Shown in pieces: positions 1 to 10,900 of a DNA stretch of 64,000 bases. Origin of the DNA: Bryoerythrophyllum caledonicum (taxonomy: Eukaryota; Streptophyta; Bryopsida; Pottiales; Pottiaceae); the NCBI GenBank assembly GCA_963971425.1, contig OZ020515.1:20704637-20768636 (forward strand). Reading direction: 5' to 3'. The translations under genes were made by a program, and so were the position numbers. A model generated the notes under the pieces. That model did no database searches. It saw only the letters and a program-made list of their open reading frames with translations, and had not been told where the DNA came from. Position 1 is the stretch's first letter. Every line of letters starts with the position of its first letter.

Positions 1-212
1 ACTACTATAAATCGAGAAATAAATAATTGGAGCACAAGTAACGAGCTTGGAAACAATCATTCAACAATTTATATGGATTTGTTGAGGTGCTCGTTTCCGG
101 CAACAAAGTTATCCGAGTAATTATGTAGTAATTGTATTTTTTGAGGGCAGGGGGTGACAAAAGCCACGTGAGTACCAATATTGTTTGTATTGTCATCTCT
201 ATGTTTTCTTCA
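1..212. other. Intergenic sequence
   Basis: AT-rich DNA with no coding signal I can support. The open frame on the minus strand across 5-304 runs through a small retroelement insertion and is not a gene. Confidence 0.5.
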
Positions 213-287
213 AGTATTGTCCAAGAAGAAGAACGCCGGTTCCCGAAGGGAACCGGCATGAATAAAGTGTCTGTTAGTATTGTCCAA
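213..287 (-). mobile_element. 51-bp 3'-end insertion of the non-LTR family with 12-bp target duplication
   Basis: The 12-mer agtattgtccaa occurs at 213-224 and again at 276-287. Between them, 225-275 is a 51-bp segment: gaagaagaa, a perfect hairpin (gccggttccc, loop gaa, gggaaccggc), then tgaataaagtgtc. On the minus strand this is the exact 3' end of the non-LTR elements at 44-61 kb, namely the hairpin followed by a TTC tail. This is a severely 5'-truncated retrotransposition product. The perfect duplication suggests it is fairly young. Confidence 0.85.
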
Positions 288-1379
288 TAATGTTGATGTG
301 GCAAATTTGTGGGTGACGTGGATTGTGCATGAGTAATTCATTCATAATACATTTGAGAATAAGTATCGTATAACTATAAAATAACTCATGGGAGTAATAG
401 GCTGTATGACTAAAAAAATAACTTGTGGATATATCTGAGCCCTTAAATTTCCAAGAGTCCCCTTGGAGGACTCTTAAAGGTTTGGGCAGGTTTCTAAAAT
501 GTCAATTTAGAGCATTATTTTAAAAAAAAATTAATTGTAGTTGGGCATCACCAAAATCTCTTTGTTTGTTCAATTTTTTTTGGTCTAATTGGACATTTGA
601 TGCAAAAGTTATGCTATCTTGAAGCAAAACTTTGCAAGAGCAAGCACATTGGGCAACTCCAAAAACTTTTGCTAGGACAATCTATCGAATGTGAGATTTT
701 CAATACAAGCAAATAATATTATTTCCTTTCATAAATTATATTGAAAACAAACTCTTGTTTTTAGTGAAAATAACATATTAATCCAAGTCAAACATTTTCA
801 CACATTGTTGCACATTGTCGGGCGAGGTACCAAAATACCCTTCTTCCTTTCCACATAAAACTTTTATATCTTCATATTTTTTACTTTTTATTTTCCCCAC
901 ATCATTATGTGGTGTAAACCTTCTTATTGACCATTCGGATTTTCATCCTAAAACACATTAAGTTCACAAAAAATAAGAAAAAGTGAAATCGACAATTTCT
1001 GAACCTCCACTCTTTGCACAATTTTTGTGAATATGCTACACCCTTTCTCTACTTCAAAACATTGGTGTGCAAGGAACGAATATTACACTCAACGTGATGG
1101 TAACGAATTTAGACCTTGTGTAGTGCAAAAATTGGACACCAAGTCACTTCAAAGTCTGCTGATCCACAAAACACAGGGAAGAAAATGAACCCTTTTCTCT
1201 ACTTCAAACACTATAATCTATCAATCCGTTCGGTTGAAATTTTGTGAGTATGTTACTTAATAAGTCTTTATGATGATCCTACGGTTAAAACCAGAAATAA
1301 AAGTTTTTTTGTTTTCTTCCTTACTCATTGCACCAAAACGAGCAGTTCCGAAGTGAAACTGTCATAGTAATTTCGGGGG
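288..1379. other. AT-rich intergenic sequence
   Basis: No gene is visible. Positions 440-480 (cccttaaatttccaagagtc) resemble the left end of the piggyBac-like MITE at 1384, so a degraded relative may start here. I could not find its other end. Confidence 0.4.
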
Positions 1380-1748
1380 TTAACCCTTAAATGCCCAAGC
1401 ACTCCCCAATGGGCAGCCCGAAATTGGATGTCAGCATCTTTTGGACTTGGGCATCATGAATAGTGCACTTTTTGAACTTGGGCATCATGAATGAACCAAT
1501 CAATGATGAGCTTGCAACCTCCTACAAGGTTTTGTGCAACCCCAACCTACCTACCACAATCCTTTCAAAGCACAAATCACTCATACAAATTGCGATTTGA
1601 ATTGTAAGATTTCACTTTGTAGATGCATGAGAAGAAGGTGACCAGAATGATATCAAAAAATAAGTGAAAAGTTGATAATAAGAAGAGCTACAGAAAAGAT
1701 TCGGTAGGAAAAGAGCCCCTCGGGCTCTCTTGGGCGTTTAAGGGTTAA
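1380..1748. mobile_element. piggyBac-like MITE with TTAA target duplications
   Basis: A 361-bp non-coding element lies between TTAA at 1380-1383 and TTAA at 1745-1748. The left terminus cccttaaatgcccaag (1384-1399) is the reverse complement of cttgggcgtttaaggg (1729-1744) with one mismatch in 16. TTAA duplication plus termini beginning CCC(T) is the piggyBac superfamily signature. There is no transposase, so it is non-autonomous. The central part repeats acttgggcatcatgaat twice (about 1445-1495). The alternative is chance, but both the TTAA and the inverted repeat fit. Confidence 0.65.
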
Positions 1749-2077
1749 GAGGGATATATTTTCGTCATGATGTATTCATGAACTTCTATTCTTGATGCTT
1801 TATTTCATGGTAGAAAGTAGTTTCTCGAAGTGCAGAGAAGGAAAGTCACCCAGCGTAGATGAGGATTCACAAGCAATGCGCCGAAGAAAAACAGTGGGCA
1901 CCGCCTGCTTAACCTCAGACAACTTGATGGCAGCGAGAGCTTACAATAAAGAAAGAAAAGAACACGGCAGCAAGTAGACGCACATGGGCTTCATATCTCC
2001 CAGATATGGACTCTAAAAGTCCGATTTGGGCTCCTCATGCCCCACATCAGTTTCACAGTAAAATTCGATGTGGTTCC
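1749..2077. other. Intergenic sequence
   Basis: A small open frame at 1792-1977 has no recognisable domain and no splice or start context. I see no other structure. Confidence 0.4.
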
Positions 2078-2385
2078 TAACCAAACCATTTGGTCGATTT
2101 GACAGGAAACCCCCCACGCTCAGACTTACCAGGTGGGGGAGGAGGTGGTGGGGCCAAAACCTGGCCCCTATTTTGTTTTTGGATGGGGCCCTAAATTTAG
2201 CCGAAGGGGGATCTATAGACTACATTGGGGCCGTAGGCCCCAATTTTGTAATAAAAAAGCCAAAAAAATCCTCTGACCCCCCCAAAATGGGAGGGCTAGA
2301 AAAATGAGCCCATGCAATTAAGACGGGGCCCCACCTCGGGTAAGCCCGAGCTTGGAGGGTTTCCTGTCCGCGCCCCATTTGGTTA
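2078..2385. mobile_element. MITE with about 55-bp imperfect terminal inverted repeats
   Basis: The left arm starts at 2078 (taaccaaaccatttgg, gacaggaaacc, then ttaccaggtgggg near 2126-2138). The right arm at about 2328-2385 reads the same in reverse complement (ccccacctcgggtaa, ggtttcctgtc, ccatttggtta). The arms are about 55-60 bp and flank a roughly 190-bp centre rich in ggggcc and ggcccc palindromes. There is no transposase, and I could not settle a target duplication. Confidence 0.6.
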
Positions 2386-3396
2386 CCCTCTTCTCATTCA
2401 CCTTTATAACCATATAATACCACAACGTTTCCATTGCGTTCCCGAGGAGTTCCTATGTTGTTCCCTAGAGTTCCACAACGTATTCCCAAGTGTGTTCCCT
2501 AGCGTTCCGTGTTCCCAAAGAGTTCCCAAACGCGTTCACACTGGGAACCAATTTATTATACTTTATAAATGACATCCATATTTACCTTCTGTTTAGTGGG
2601 GCCCATCAGCAATTGTTGGGGCCCCAACGCAACAAGCTTAGCGTTGGGAAGTCTGGGCACGGAAGTGGATCCAAAGCATCTTCCAGAGGGATAATTCAGG
2701 AGGCCTTCAACTGCTCAGCTTTTGCTCCTTCTTGAACGCAGCGGCAGCAACTCCAAGTTGAGCGCAGGATAGCCCGGGCCCACCGGCTGACTGGGACCCC
2801 GCTCCGCCCGCCAGGCGTCGCAGCCACTCACAGCCCGCCACGGCGGACGGCGACCGGCTGAGCTGGCAGCCCGGACGTGGGCCCCAGCGTCTCCTCTCGA
2901 GCGCTTGCAAGACAGCCTCGCCTTCGTCTCCGACTTCCCGGTGGCCGCGAATTCCCCCGCGTCCACGACGCAGGCCTCGATCTTGCCTAGGGTTTCCTCG
3001 TCATCGCCATCGCCGTCGCTCGCGGCTCCTCTCGGGTTTGCGCTCTAGGGCGTTTTCGGTGCCGGGAGGAGGGAGGTGATCGTTCGGGTCGGAGTTGCGA
3101 GGAGCTCGGAGGCGCAGGGAGGGCGTTTGCGTGGGAATGCGGGGAGTTTGAGGTCGCGGGCTCGGAGCGTTCGGGAGATGGTCGGAGGTATGCGTACACG
3201 ACCGGGGTGGTTCTTTTTAGGTTTTGAGCGCGGGTGGGGGGGGATTCTGTGATGAGTGAGCGTTGGGGTTTGGGGATGTGGAGTGGTGGTCTTTTTCGGG
3301 AGTGCAATGTGACGGGCCGTGGTTGATTCTTGTTAGGGTGAGCGACGGGGCTAGGGTTTGGAGGGGAGAGGGGAGGGGGTTGTTAGGGTAAGGGAG
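2386..3396 (+). promoter_or_regulatory. Upstream region and 5' UTR of the PHD-like gene
   Basis: Positions 2400-2550 carry an irregular array of gttcc(c) words about 10-15 bp apart. From about 2700 the sequence becomes strongly GC-rich, as expected of a promoter and 5' UTR. Telo-box-like ctagggttt occurs at about 2988-2996 and 3351-3359; this motif is common near transcription starts of plant housekeeping genes. I cannot place the transcription start. Minus-strand frames here are compositional shadows. Confidence 0.4.
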
Positions 3397-6159
3397 ATGG
3401 GGGACGCGGACGGAGCGGGAGGGGGAGGGGTGAGTTCTCTGGACTCCGGGGATGCGGGGAGTTTGGCTGCGTCGCGGGCGTTGATGGAGGGGGGCTCGTT
3501 GCCTCCGCGGAAGCGATTGCTGGCGGGGCTGAAGCAGAACGGGTGGCTGTCGACGTCTCCGCCTCCGGTGGTGTCGCCCTCGGCGGGTGGTTATGCCATG
3601 GGCGGGGTGGGAGCTCAGGGGGTGGGCGGGGGGGAGTTGGCTGTTCGGAAGTGCGAGGACGGGTGCATGGGGTGTAATGCGGCGGAGAGCAGCGGGATGC
3701 GGAGAATAAAGCGGGGAGGCGTGTCGCTGCGTCTTTGCAGTGCATGCACGCTGCTGTACTCGAAGAGCATGTTCTGCCCTCATTGTCTGGCCATGTACCA
3801 TGATGCCAGCTTGTTGGGGGACCCGTCGATGTGGCTGGTGTGCACCCGGTGCAGGCGGTCAGTGCATCCGGAGTGTGAGCAGAAGCATTCGGGGAGCGCG
3901 CCAGACCCGGCGTCGTACGTGTGCCTGGATTGCGTGAACTCGGCGAGGCGGCAGAGGGAGGCTAATGGCGTGACAGGCATGCGGAGCAAGCACAGCTCCG
4001 CGAGGCCGGTGCCGGGGTTCCATGGAGAGGCGAGGACGGGCTCGCCTGCGGGATTGGGAGGCGATTTTGTGAGCCCAGCGCTGAAGAAGCCGCGCATGAG
4101 TAGGGAGCGGAGCAGCCGGCCTGGAGAGCATGAGCGCACAATGGATGGTTCGAGGCACAGGTCCGGGCTGGACGCGACAGGAGGGACGAAAGGGGGTGGT
4201 TTGGTGCCTCCGAGGAAGCTGTCGTCGCTGCAGCCACAATCGGAATCTGCGTCGCCCCAAGAAGCAGCCGCCGCTGCAAGGAACGCCGCGAACGCTGCGG
4301 CGAAGGTGGCCGCAGCAGCGAAGGCGAACGCAGCTGCGAAGGCGGCCGCGTCTGTGAGAGCTGCGGCAGTGGCAAAGGCGGCTCTGGAGGCTGCTGCGCA
4401 CGCTTTGAGGGCAGATGCTGTGGCTCGGGCAGAGCTCCGGAGAAAACTGGCGAGTGGGGAGGCCAGGGCTGCAGGTGGAGGCCCTATGAGGCTGGAGATC
4501 AACGTGCACTCAGAGCTCCGGAGGGAGAGGAGCTCCAAGGGCGAGATGAAGTACGAGCGTGACGACGGGTACGTGCCGAGGCGTACAGGCCCGGGATCGG
4601 TGGCCGACGAGGAGCTGGCCCGGCAGCTGCACAGGGTGATCAACAGCTCTCCCAGGATCTCTCGAAGCATGACGCCGATGCGCCGGAAGGCGTCAGTGAA
4701 ACCCGAGACCCCGTCGAGCGGGGTGAGCAACAGCAGTGCCGACACCGTTAGGGTGCGGCCTCGGACATCTCCAGCAGAGCCCGCTCAGGTGCACACACAG
4801 GTTCGTCAGGAGCAGGATCATCAGCTCCATCCAATCAGGCATCAGCAGACCAGGCCGCGGTCCATAACTCACAAGGAGTTAAGGCGCAACGAGAGTAGGG
4901 TTTCCAGGCACGAGGTGAAGACGGCAGAGGAGGGGAATGGTCAACAAGGCGAGCGCGAGGGCGGGCTGATGCCGTCGAGTGAAGAGGCTCCTCCGAATGA
5001 CGGGGGCGGTCATTCGGCGGTGGATCTAGCTTCGGGAGTGAAGAGCGAGGCCATGGACGCAGTGATGTTCGCACCTGTGGGCGTGCAAGACGAGGCGAGC
5101 ATCTTGTTCGAGGCCTTGGTCGAGGGCGAGGGTATGCATGCAGCTGGCGAGGGCGGCCAGAGCCACGGTCGGAGGCCAGACTACCTACAGGAGATATTAG
5201 AGGCCGCGGTCCTGACGGACTCCGCAATGTTCCACGATGGTACGCACGAGGTGATCTCCGATACGGAGACCGTAAGGTCGGAACCTGAAATGGCAGAGCA
5301 AGGACAGGAGACTCTTGTGGCGTCGGGCTTAGATGAGGATGCAAATGAGGGTGAGGGGAAGGACCGGGATGGGGGCGCTGGTGAGGATGTTCCTCTGAAG
5401 GCTGCGACTCTGGGGCAGGAGGGAGAAAATGGTTTGACCGTTGTACATGATGTAGAAATGGAAGAGGTAGACGGTGGGGACGAGCCCCCTGTGGTTGAGG
5501 AAGATCATACGCCAGGGCTGGCGGATATGATGGAAACCAGGTCGGGGGAGAGGCCTAGTGATGAACCTATAGAAGAGACCATGGTGGAAGCGGGTGCAAA
5601 CAAGGAGATCGTGACCCAAGCTGATGCGAGCATAGAGACTACAATTGAAGTGGATTCGGTCAAAGAGGCCGTGACCGAAGCGGATTTGGTCATAGAGACC
5701 GTGACCGAAGCGGATGCGGGCATAGAGACCACGACAGAAGTGGATGCAGGCACAGAGACCCTGATAGAAGCGGATGTGGGCATAGAGACCACGACAGAAG
5801 CGGATGCAAGCAAGGATACCATGACTGAAGTGGGTGCGAGCAAGGAGACCATGATGGAAGTGGACGTGAGCAAAGAGACCATGACTGAAGCGGATGCGAG
5901 CGAGGAGGTCAGGACCGAAGGTGAATTGATCGCAGAGGGCAAGCTCAAAGAGAATGCGAGCATGGGTGGTGCTAGTACGACCTCTCTGGTGGAATCCGCA
6001 GAGCCCTCTTCTGTGATGGAGGGAAAGTCTGGTGGATGTGACAGTAGAGCGCAAGCGGATTCAGGGGTGGCTGTGACGGAGTCGGCAGCTGAGCATAGTA
6101 AGTTGAGAGGAATTTGTAGCTGTTGTTTGGTGGAGATAATGTTATCGGAAATGACGTGA
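3397..6159 (+). CDS. PHD-like zinc-finger protein with alanine-rich and acidic repeat regions
   Basis: A large GC-rich exon, taken from the first in-frame ATG (MGDADGAGGGG) and giving 920 aa. An in-frame TTG 39 bp upstream is not a likely plant start. In order: PPRKRLLAGLKQNGW (about residues 37-51), a conserved motif I associate with plant proteins of this type; a Cys/His cluster at about 85-185 (CSAC, CPHC, CTRC, VHPEC, CLDC) with PHD-like spacing; basic serine-rich stretches; an Ala-rich probable helix (about 285-355); then an acidic Glu-rich C-terminus ending in eleven 10-residue repeats (5587-5916). The family suggests a nuclear, chromatin-associated role, but the exact function is unknown. 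The last 12 codons are uncertain: ATA|gtaagt near 6099 and tttctttgtgcag ending at 6310 could form an intron, which would make the protein end in SG-stop instead. Confidence 0.75.
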   Translation: MGDADGAGGGGVSSLDSGDAGSLAASRALMEGGSLPPRKRLLAGLKQNGWLSTSPPPVVSPSAGGYAMGGVGAQGVGGGELAVRKCEDGCMGCNAAESSGMRRIKRGGVSLRLCSACTLLYSKSMFCPHCLAMYHDASLLGDPSMWLVCTRCRRSVHPECEQKHSGSAPDPASYVCLDCVNSARRQREANGVTGMRSKHSSARPVPGFHGEARTGSPAGLGGDFVSPALKKPRMSRERSSRPGEHERTMDGSRHRSGLDATGGTKGGGLVPPRKLSSLQPQSESASPQEAAAAARNAANAAAKVAAAAKANAAAKAAASVRAAAVAKAALEAAAHALRADAVARAELRRKLASGEARAAGGGPMRLEINVHSELRRERSSKGEMKYERDDGYVPRRTGPGSVADEELARQLHRVINSSPRISRSMTPMRRKASVKPETPSSGVSNSSADTVRVRPRTSPAEPAQVHTQVRQEQDHQLHPIRHQQTRPRSITHKELRRNESRVSRHEVKTAEEGNGQQGEREGGLMPSSEEAPPNDGGGHSAVDLASGVKSEAMDAVMFAPVGVQDEASILFEALVEGEGMHAAGEGGQSHGRRPDYLQEILEAAVLTDSAMFHDGTHEVISDTETVRSEPEMAEQGQETLVASGLDEDANEGEGKDRDGGAGEDVPLKAATLGQEGENGLTVVHDVEMEEVDGGDEPPVVEEDHTPGLADMMETRSGERPSDEPIEETMVEAGANKEIVTQADASIETTIEVDSVKEAVTEADLVIETVTEADAGIETTTEVDAGTETLIEADVGIETTTEADASKDTMTEVGASKETMMEVDVSKETMTEADASEEVRTEGELIAEGKLKENASMGGASTTSLVESAEPSSVMEGKSGGCDSRAQADSGVAVTESAAEHSKLRGICSCCLVEIMLSEMT
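5587..5916 (+). repeat. Eleven-copy 30-bp coding minisatellite
   Basis: Eleven in-frame 30-bp units encode ten-residue repeats of the form E-A/V-D-A-S/G-K/I-E-T-M/T-T. Unit starts fall every 30 bases from 5587 to 5887. The repeats are acidic and Thr-rich, and the units differ by point changes only. Because the unit is a multiple of three, copy number can change without shifting the frame. Confidence 0.9.
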
Positions 6160-7594
6160 AGGCTTGCTTGTGGGTAGCACGGAAGGGTTACTGCTCTGGC
6201 TTTCTTTTATGGCTTGTCATTGGTTATTCTTTGTTAGGTTTTGATGTCTGATGGCTAGCTTATACGATGGAAATAGGAAAGATTTTTGAGAGTTGTGTTT
6301 CTTTGTGCAGGTGGTTGATCATGTCATTCATTGAAGGATGACGTTTTCTTTTTCGTTTTGCACGTGAGTGCAATCCTCAACCCTCTCACGAGATTATGCA
6401 GGGAAGATGTCTCCGTTGGTACGTCTGAAGGGTGACACACCACGCCAATGCATGTGGCTCGATTCTCTGGCTGGTCTTTCGTGGTTGCGGACGCTGTCAA
6501 GGAGGATAGTAGGGGTGCTTTGTCATCTTCTCCCGGAGCGCATCTGTCCGCATGTTGTGATCTCGTGTTGGGATGGGTTTCCATCGTCAGGTAGCACTGA
6601 ATATCCAGTTTCGCTAACAGGCCTGAGGTTACCTTTCCTGATCTGTGTATGCTACAGCCCAGAAACGGGCTCTAGTATCCTGAGCTGCTGCTGCTATTGA
6701 GGAGGGGTAGGATGGGATTTTCCCGATGAATTTGTAACTTACTGTGTAGAATCAGGCTCGAGCTTTGTCAGGTTGTTTTCGACATGGACAGGTTTGGATC
6801 TGTTCCGAAGGACGGTGGAGGTTGGGTGGGGCTGGAAGAAACACCAGAGCAAGTGTGCTTAGAGTTGTAAATAGCTACTGTACCATGGGGTGTGATTAGC
6901 ACGGGGAGAGGACAACTCGATGAGGTGACTAGGCTAACATTTATTTCTGTTATTTGGACCCGCAAATACTATCTCATCAAATGTAGAGTGTGGAAGGTGT
7001 GTACAATGGATCATGTCATGTTTCTGCTTATAAAGACTTGGGTTGTCATCTTGATGCCCCTTTTGAGTTTCGTAATGAAAGCACCTGGTCTTTTAGTAGG
7101 TATTTCATATCCATAATCCTTTACTTTTACTGGACGTTGTGTTCTGTCTAAAATCTTGATTTATTACACCTTATTCATTGAAAATTGTTATCCTTCGTTC
7201 TACGATTCTGCATTCTATATTCGGTTGCAAAGATTGGGTACCTTTGTAAATTTTTGAATGTTGATCTTTGAGTTGCGTTCTTGAAGCTCCAGTTTTATAG
7301 ATCTGAATTTTCGAGATGTTTCTTTTTCTAGTTTGCTTTCTAAACCTCTTTCTGAAAGGTCTGTCCTTTACGTAAAATAAAATGGAAAGAATTCCGGTCC
7401 GTTTACCTGTGAAGGATTTCAAAGATTATATTTTGAGGATAGCAAAGTTTGTTATATATGACAATAAGAAAGAGAAACGTGAACTTTACGTATGAGTCAA
7501 AGGTGTACATTATTAAAGTTGTTTTTAGAGTCACCCAACGTGTCCATGAGATGCCCTTCTCTTTTATTACAATACTGTTATTTGCTCACTCTTA
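6160..7594 (+). other. 3' UTR and flank of the PHD-like gene
   Basis: Sequence after the stop, including a likely 3' UTR intron (about 6100-6310) and T-rich stretches to about 7150. The 110-codon frame at 6368-6700 shows no domain and I treat it as UTR noise. Nothing else recognisable precedes the assembly gap. Confidence 0.45.
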
Positions 7595-7794
7595 NNNNNN
7601 NNNNNNNNNNNNNNNNNNNNNNNNNNNNNNNNNNNNNNNNNNNNNNNNNNNNNNNNNNNNNNNNNNNNNNNNNNNNNNNNNNNNNNNNNNNNNNNNNNNN
7701 NNNNNNNNNNNNNNNNNNNNNNNNNNNNNNNNNNNNNNNNNNNNNNNNNNNNNNNNNNNNNNNNNNNNNNNNNNNNNNNNNNNNNNNNNNNNNN
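7595..7794. other. Assembly gap of 200 N
   Basis: Exactly 200 unknown bases, so probably a placeholder of arbitrary size. It falls between the 3' ends of two convergent genes. Frames running through it are artefacts. Confidence 1.
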
Positions 7795-7923
7795 ATTGGT
7801 ATCGAAAGTTTGGAAGGCATATGGAGATCACTAATATTATTCTTTAAAAATGGAAAATGACATTCATTTGTTTATTCATCCACGCAATAGCTCAACAGTG
7901 AAGAAGGTGCTCATCTGGAGGTG

Positions 7924-10900
7924 CTAATAGCAGAACTTCTCTGGAACTACTTTGCCCGGGTTCATGAGGTTGTACGGATCTAACGCACGCTTAATGCTGC
8001 CCATCATCGTCATTGCTTCTGGTCCCAGCTCCTTCTCCAGATACTGCACATACCAAAACATGCCCACTTTGTTGTTGCACATATATGACATATTGATAAA
8101 GCACTATACTGAGGTATGTGTTCTTAGTGGTTACTACATATGAGTACTAACACTTGCTCGTAATTAGCAAAAGTCGGAAACAAGAATGGCGGTGTGGAGA
8201 GATGCATAACCTCTCCTTCAACAAGGGTCATAAAATTCATAAAAGAGTGCAGCACAGGAATCAGAGCGTCCAGCAATCAGAGAACCACCCAAAGTATGTG
8301 CAACGAGACAATTCTCCTAGTGACAGCCTAGCATTTCAGGCTTCATGATGAGAAATATCTGTAGCACCCAGACGACGAGATAAGAATACCTTCATTTTCC
8401 CAACTCCGATTCCATGCTCTCCAGTGCAGGTCCCTGTCCCCATAATTCAACAAAGAGCATTTATGTTATGAATTCTGCAATAACCTAAGAAACGCCTATG
8501 CTAAAAAGCGGCAATAGATTTGGAGCAGGCAACCCAGCACCCATGAAGCTTCACAATACGATCGAAATTAGAGCTTGGAAAGAGAATTGCATACAAACCT
8601 TCCATAGAGAGGGACGCCTGCACCATCCCAGAAGATAGTTCCAAGGCTTCTTCCACCTCCTTCTTATTGTTTGGGTCAAACAAGATAATCGCGTGAAAGT
8701 TCCCATCCCCTGCATGTGCTAGGAGGGTACTGCCAAGAAAACACGATCCTTGTTAGATAAAATACTGAAAAGGAAAGCAAATTCATATCATCTTTCATCG
8801 ACTAATTGAACAGCTAAGAACAACATTCATCGATCTGCTCGAAGGCGTATCTCTTCTCAAACAAGAATTAAAGTAGCGCGTTCAGTCAGAATAATCAACA
8901 CAGGTTTGTGTTGAAAGAGCTAGAAGAATACCAGGGTAGCGAAGATGCAAGCAGCCTTGTTTTGGAAACAGATATGCATTCTGCAAGTCTTGAGAGAGGC
9001 ACGCAAACATCCTGTGTGAACCGGCACCAATGTGACTACCAGCATGAAAGAACAGAAAGAATCACAAAGTCAAAGCGTGCGCACTAAGAGAATTTGGTAA
9101 CAGATTCAACAACTCCAAATTTATGTTCAGGGCTAGTCATCTCTTACAGTCACCAAAGCCTCACAGTCTGGTCGAAGAACAAAAGTGGACCAAAATGCCT
9201 CCTTCCTGATCTGTCCAAATCATAAGGCAAGCATTACTCTCTTTCCTACGCATCCAAGAAATACTTCCACATAGACCATCCCATAAATCTAGCGAAATCT
9301 AGAGAAAACATATGTTATACCCTGTAAGAATGAGTGTCACTAATTAGAGACAATGTAGATACCTTCCAGAGTTCCTCCTTCTCCATTGGTGTATCAGCAA
9401 ATACAAAATCTGATCCATTGTGTTCCTCGACTATTTTCTTAACTCGCGAAATTTGCTCCAGGGTGTAGGCTTCTGAAACATGCAAACTCAATTAAGATTG
9501 AGAAACTTCAGGAAGAGATGAAATAAGAAAAACTCCTTAACGCAAAATTGACAGTTTCTACCAGCAATGAAAAGAAAAGGTCTATCTACGAGGAACAAAA
9601 CCTGTGCCGATTAATTCGAACATAAGAGTCGGCTCCTCTGGATAGTTCTTATCGTTGGCCATGTTGATAGCCTTCATCATCACCTCATCCAGTAACTCAA
9701 CTCGTGAGACCTGTTCTGAATCAGTGCCACCTCTCTTGCCTCAATGCCTACACAATCTGAACATGCTCTAAACTACATACGCTTCCGTTAAGAGAGATCT
9801 GTCAATGAACGCTAATCCAAAACGAAAAAGCCCTGTCAAAATAAAATCAAAGAAATTAAAAAAGAAACATAAACAATAAGCGCCTGGAGGCTGCCATAAG
9901 GCATATTTCTGAAATAACAGGAGGAAAACCTGAATGCCCGAGTGCATCGTAGCAATTGCTACAGAAGCTGCATCTCCAACGTTCTTAAAATTACACATGG
10001 CCACCTGCAAACAGAGGAATATCACCCCAATTACTATCAAAACAAGACAAAGCAAATACTTGTGCAAAGCTTAAATAAAGTGCAATACTAAACGGATCGG
10101 AAGAACAACCTGGTAAAATAGTGTCCAGACTTGAATGTTTATCAAGTTAATTGGCAAAGTAAGTTTGAAGCATCAAATCACAGTTCGTATTTCAACAAGA
10201 AAGAGACTGTTACGGAACACCCACATTATTCAATAAATAAAGCCGAGACTAAGGACACTGGATTTATATTCGGATAAACTGCAGACTTGCCAATCAATCC
10301 CTGACCTGGAAGTGGCGTAACTTACAACAGTAGCTTCAGGAATCTTTTGGAGACGGAGAGTAACTTCTGTAATAACTCCTAGAGTACCTTCGCTTCCAAT
10401 CAGCAATCTTGTCAAATCGTATCTGTCCATGAGGACATACCAAATAAAAATTCCTCAACATACATCCAGCTTAGAGAAAATAAAAAAAAGAACAAGAGGC
10501 TGACAATTGCAATAAAATGAAATGCAGGGAAATGCGAACCTTGTGTTAACAAAATCCAACTGTACAAGCAATAAAACAATAAGGATAAGATAAACTGGGA
10601 AAACACTTACCCCGCAGCACTCTTTCGAGCACGAGCTGCTGTTTTAACAACATCTCCATTTGCTACAACAGCCTGTCAAGTCACAAGAATGTTTCAGTAG
10701 TTACAAAAACACCGTAAGAGCGTTGAACTAAAGCGGACTCAAAACGGAGGTCCAGACCAAGAGAAATACATATACAATGATTAAGTTCTGTTGCAAAACG
10801 TACAAAACCGAATACTTAAACATGGGAATTTCATCACGACGCACACACAATAAGTGTCAAGAACTCCCCTCGACACCAGCTTGATCTGAAAATGTAGAAT

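Noticed and set aside
3217..4745. Several long minus-strand frames (up to 321 codons)
   Set aside because: Antisense of the GC-rich PHD-like exon; Pro/Arg/Ser-rich composition follows from the plus-strand codons and no domain is seen.
7449..7860. Open frames through the N run
   Set aside because: They exist only because unknown bases are not counted as stops.
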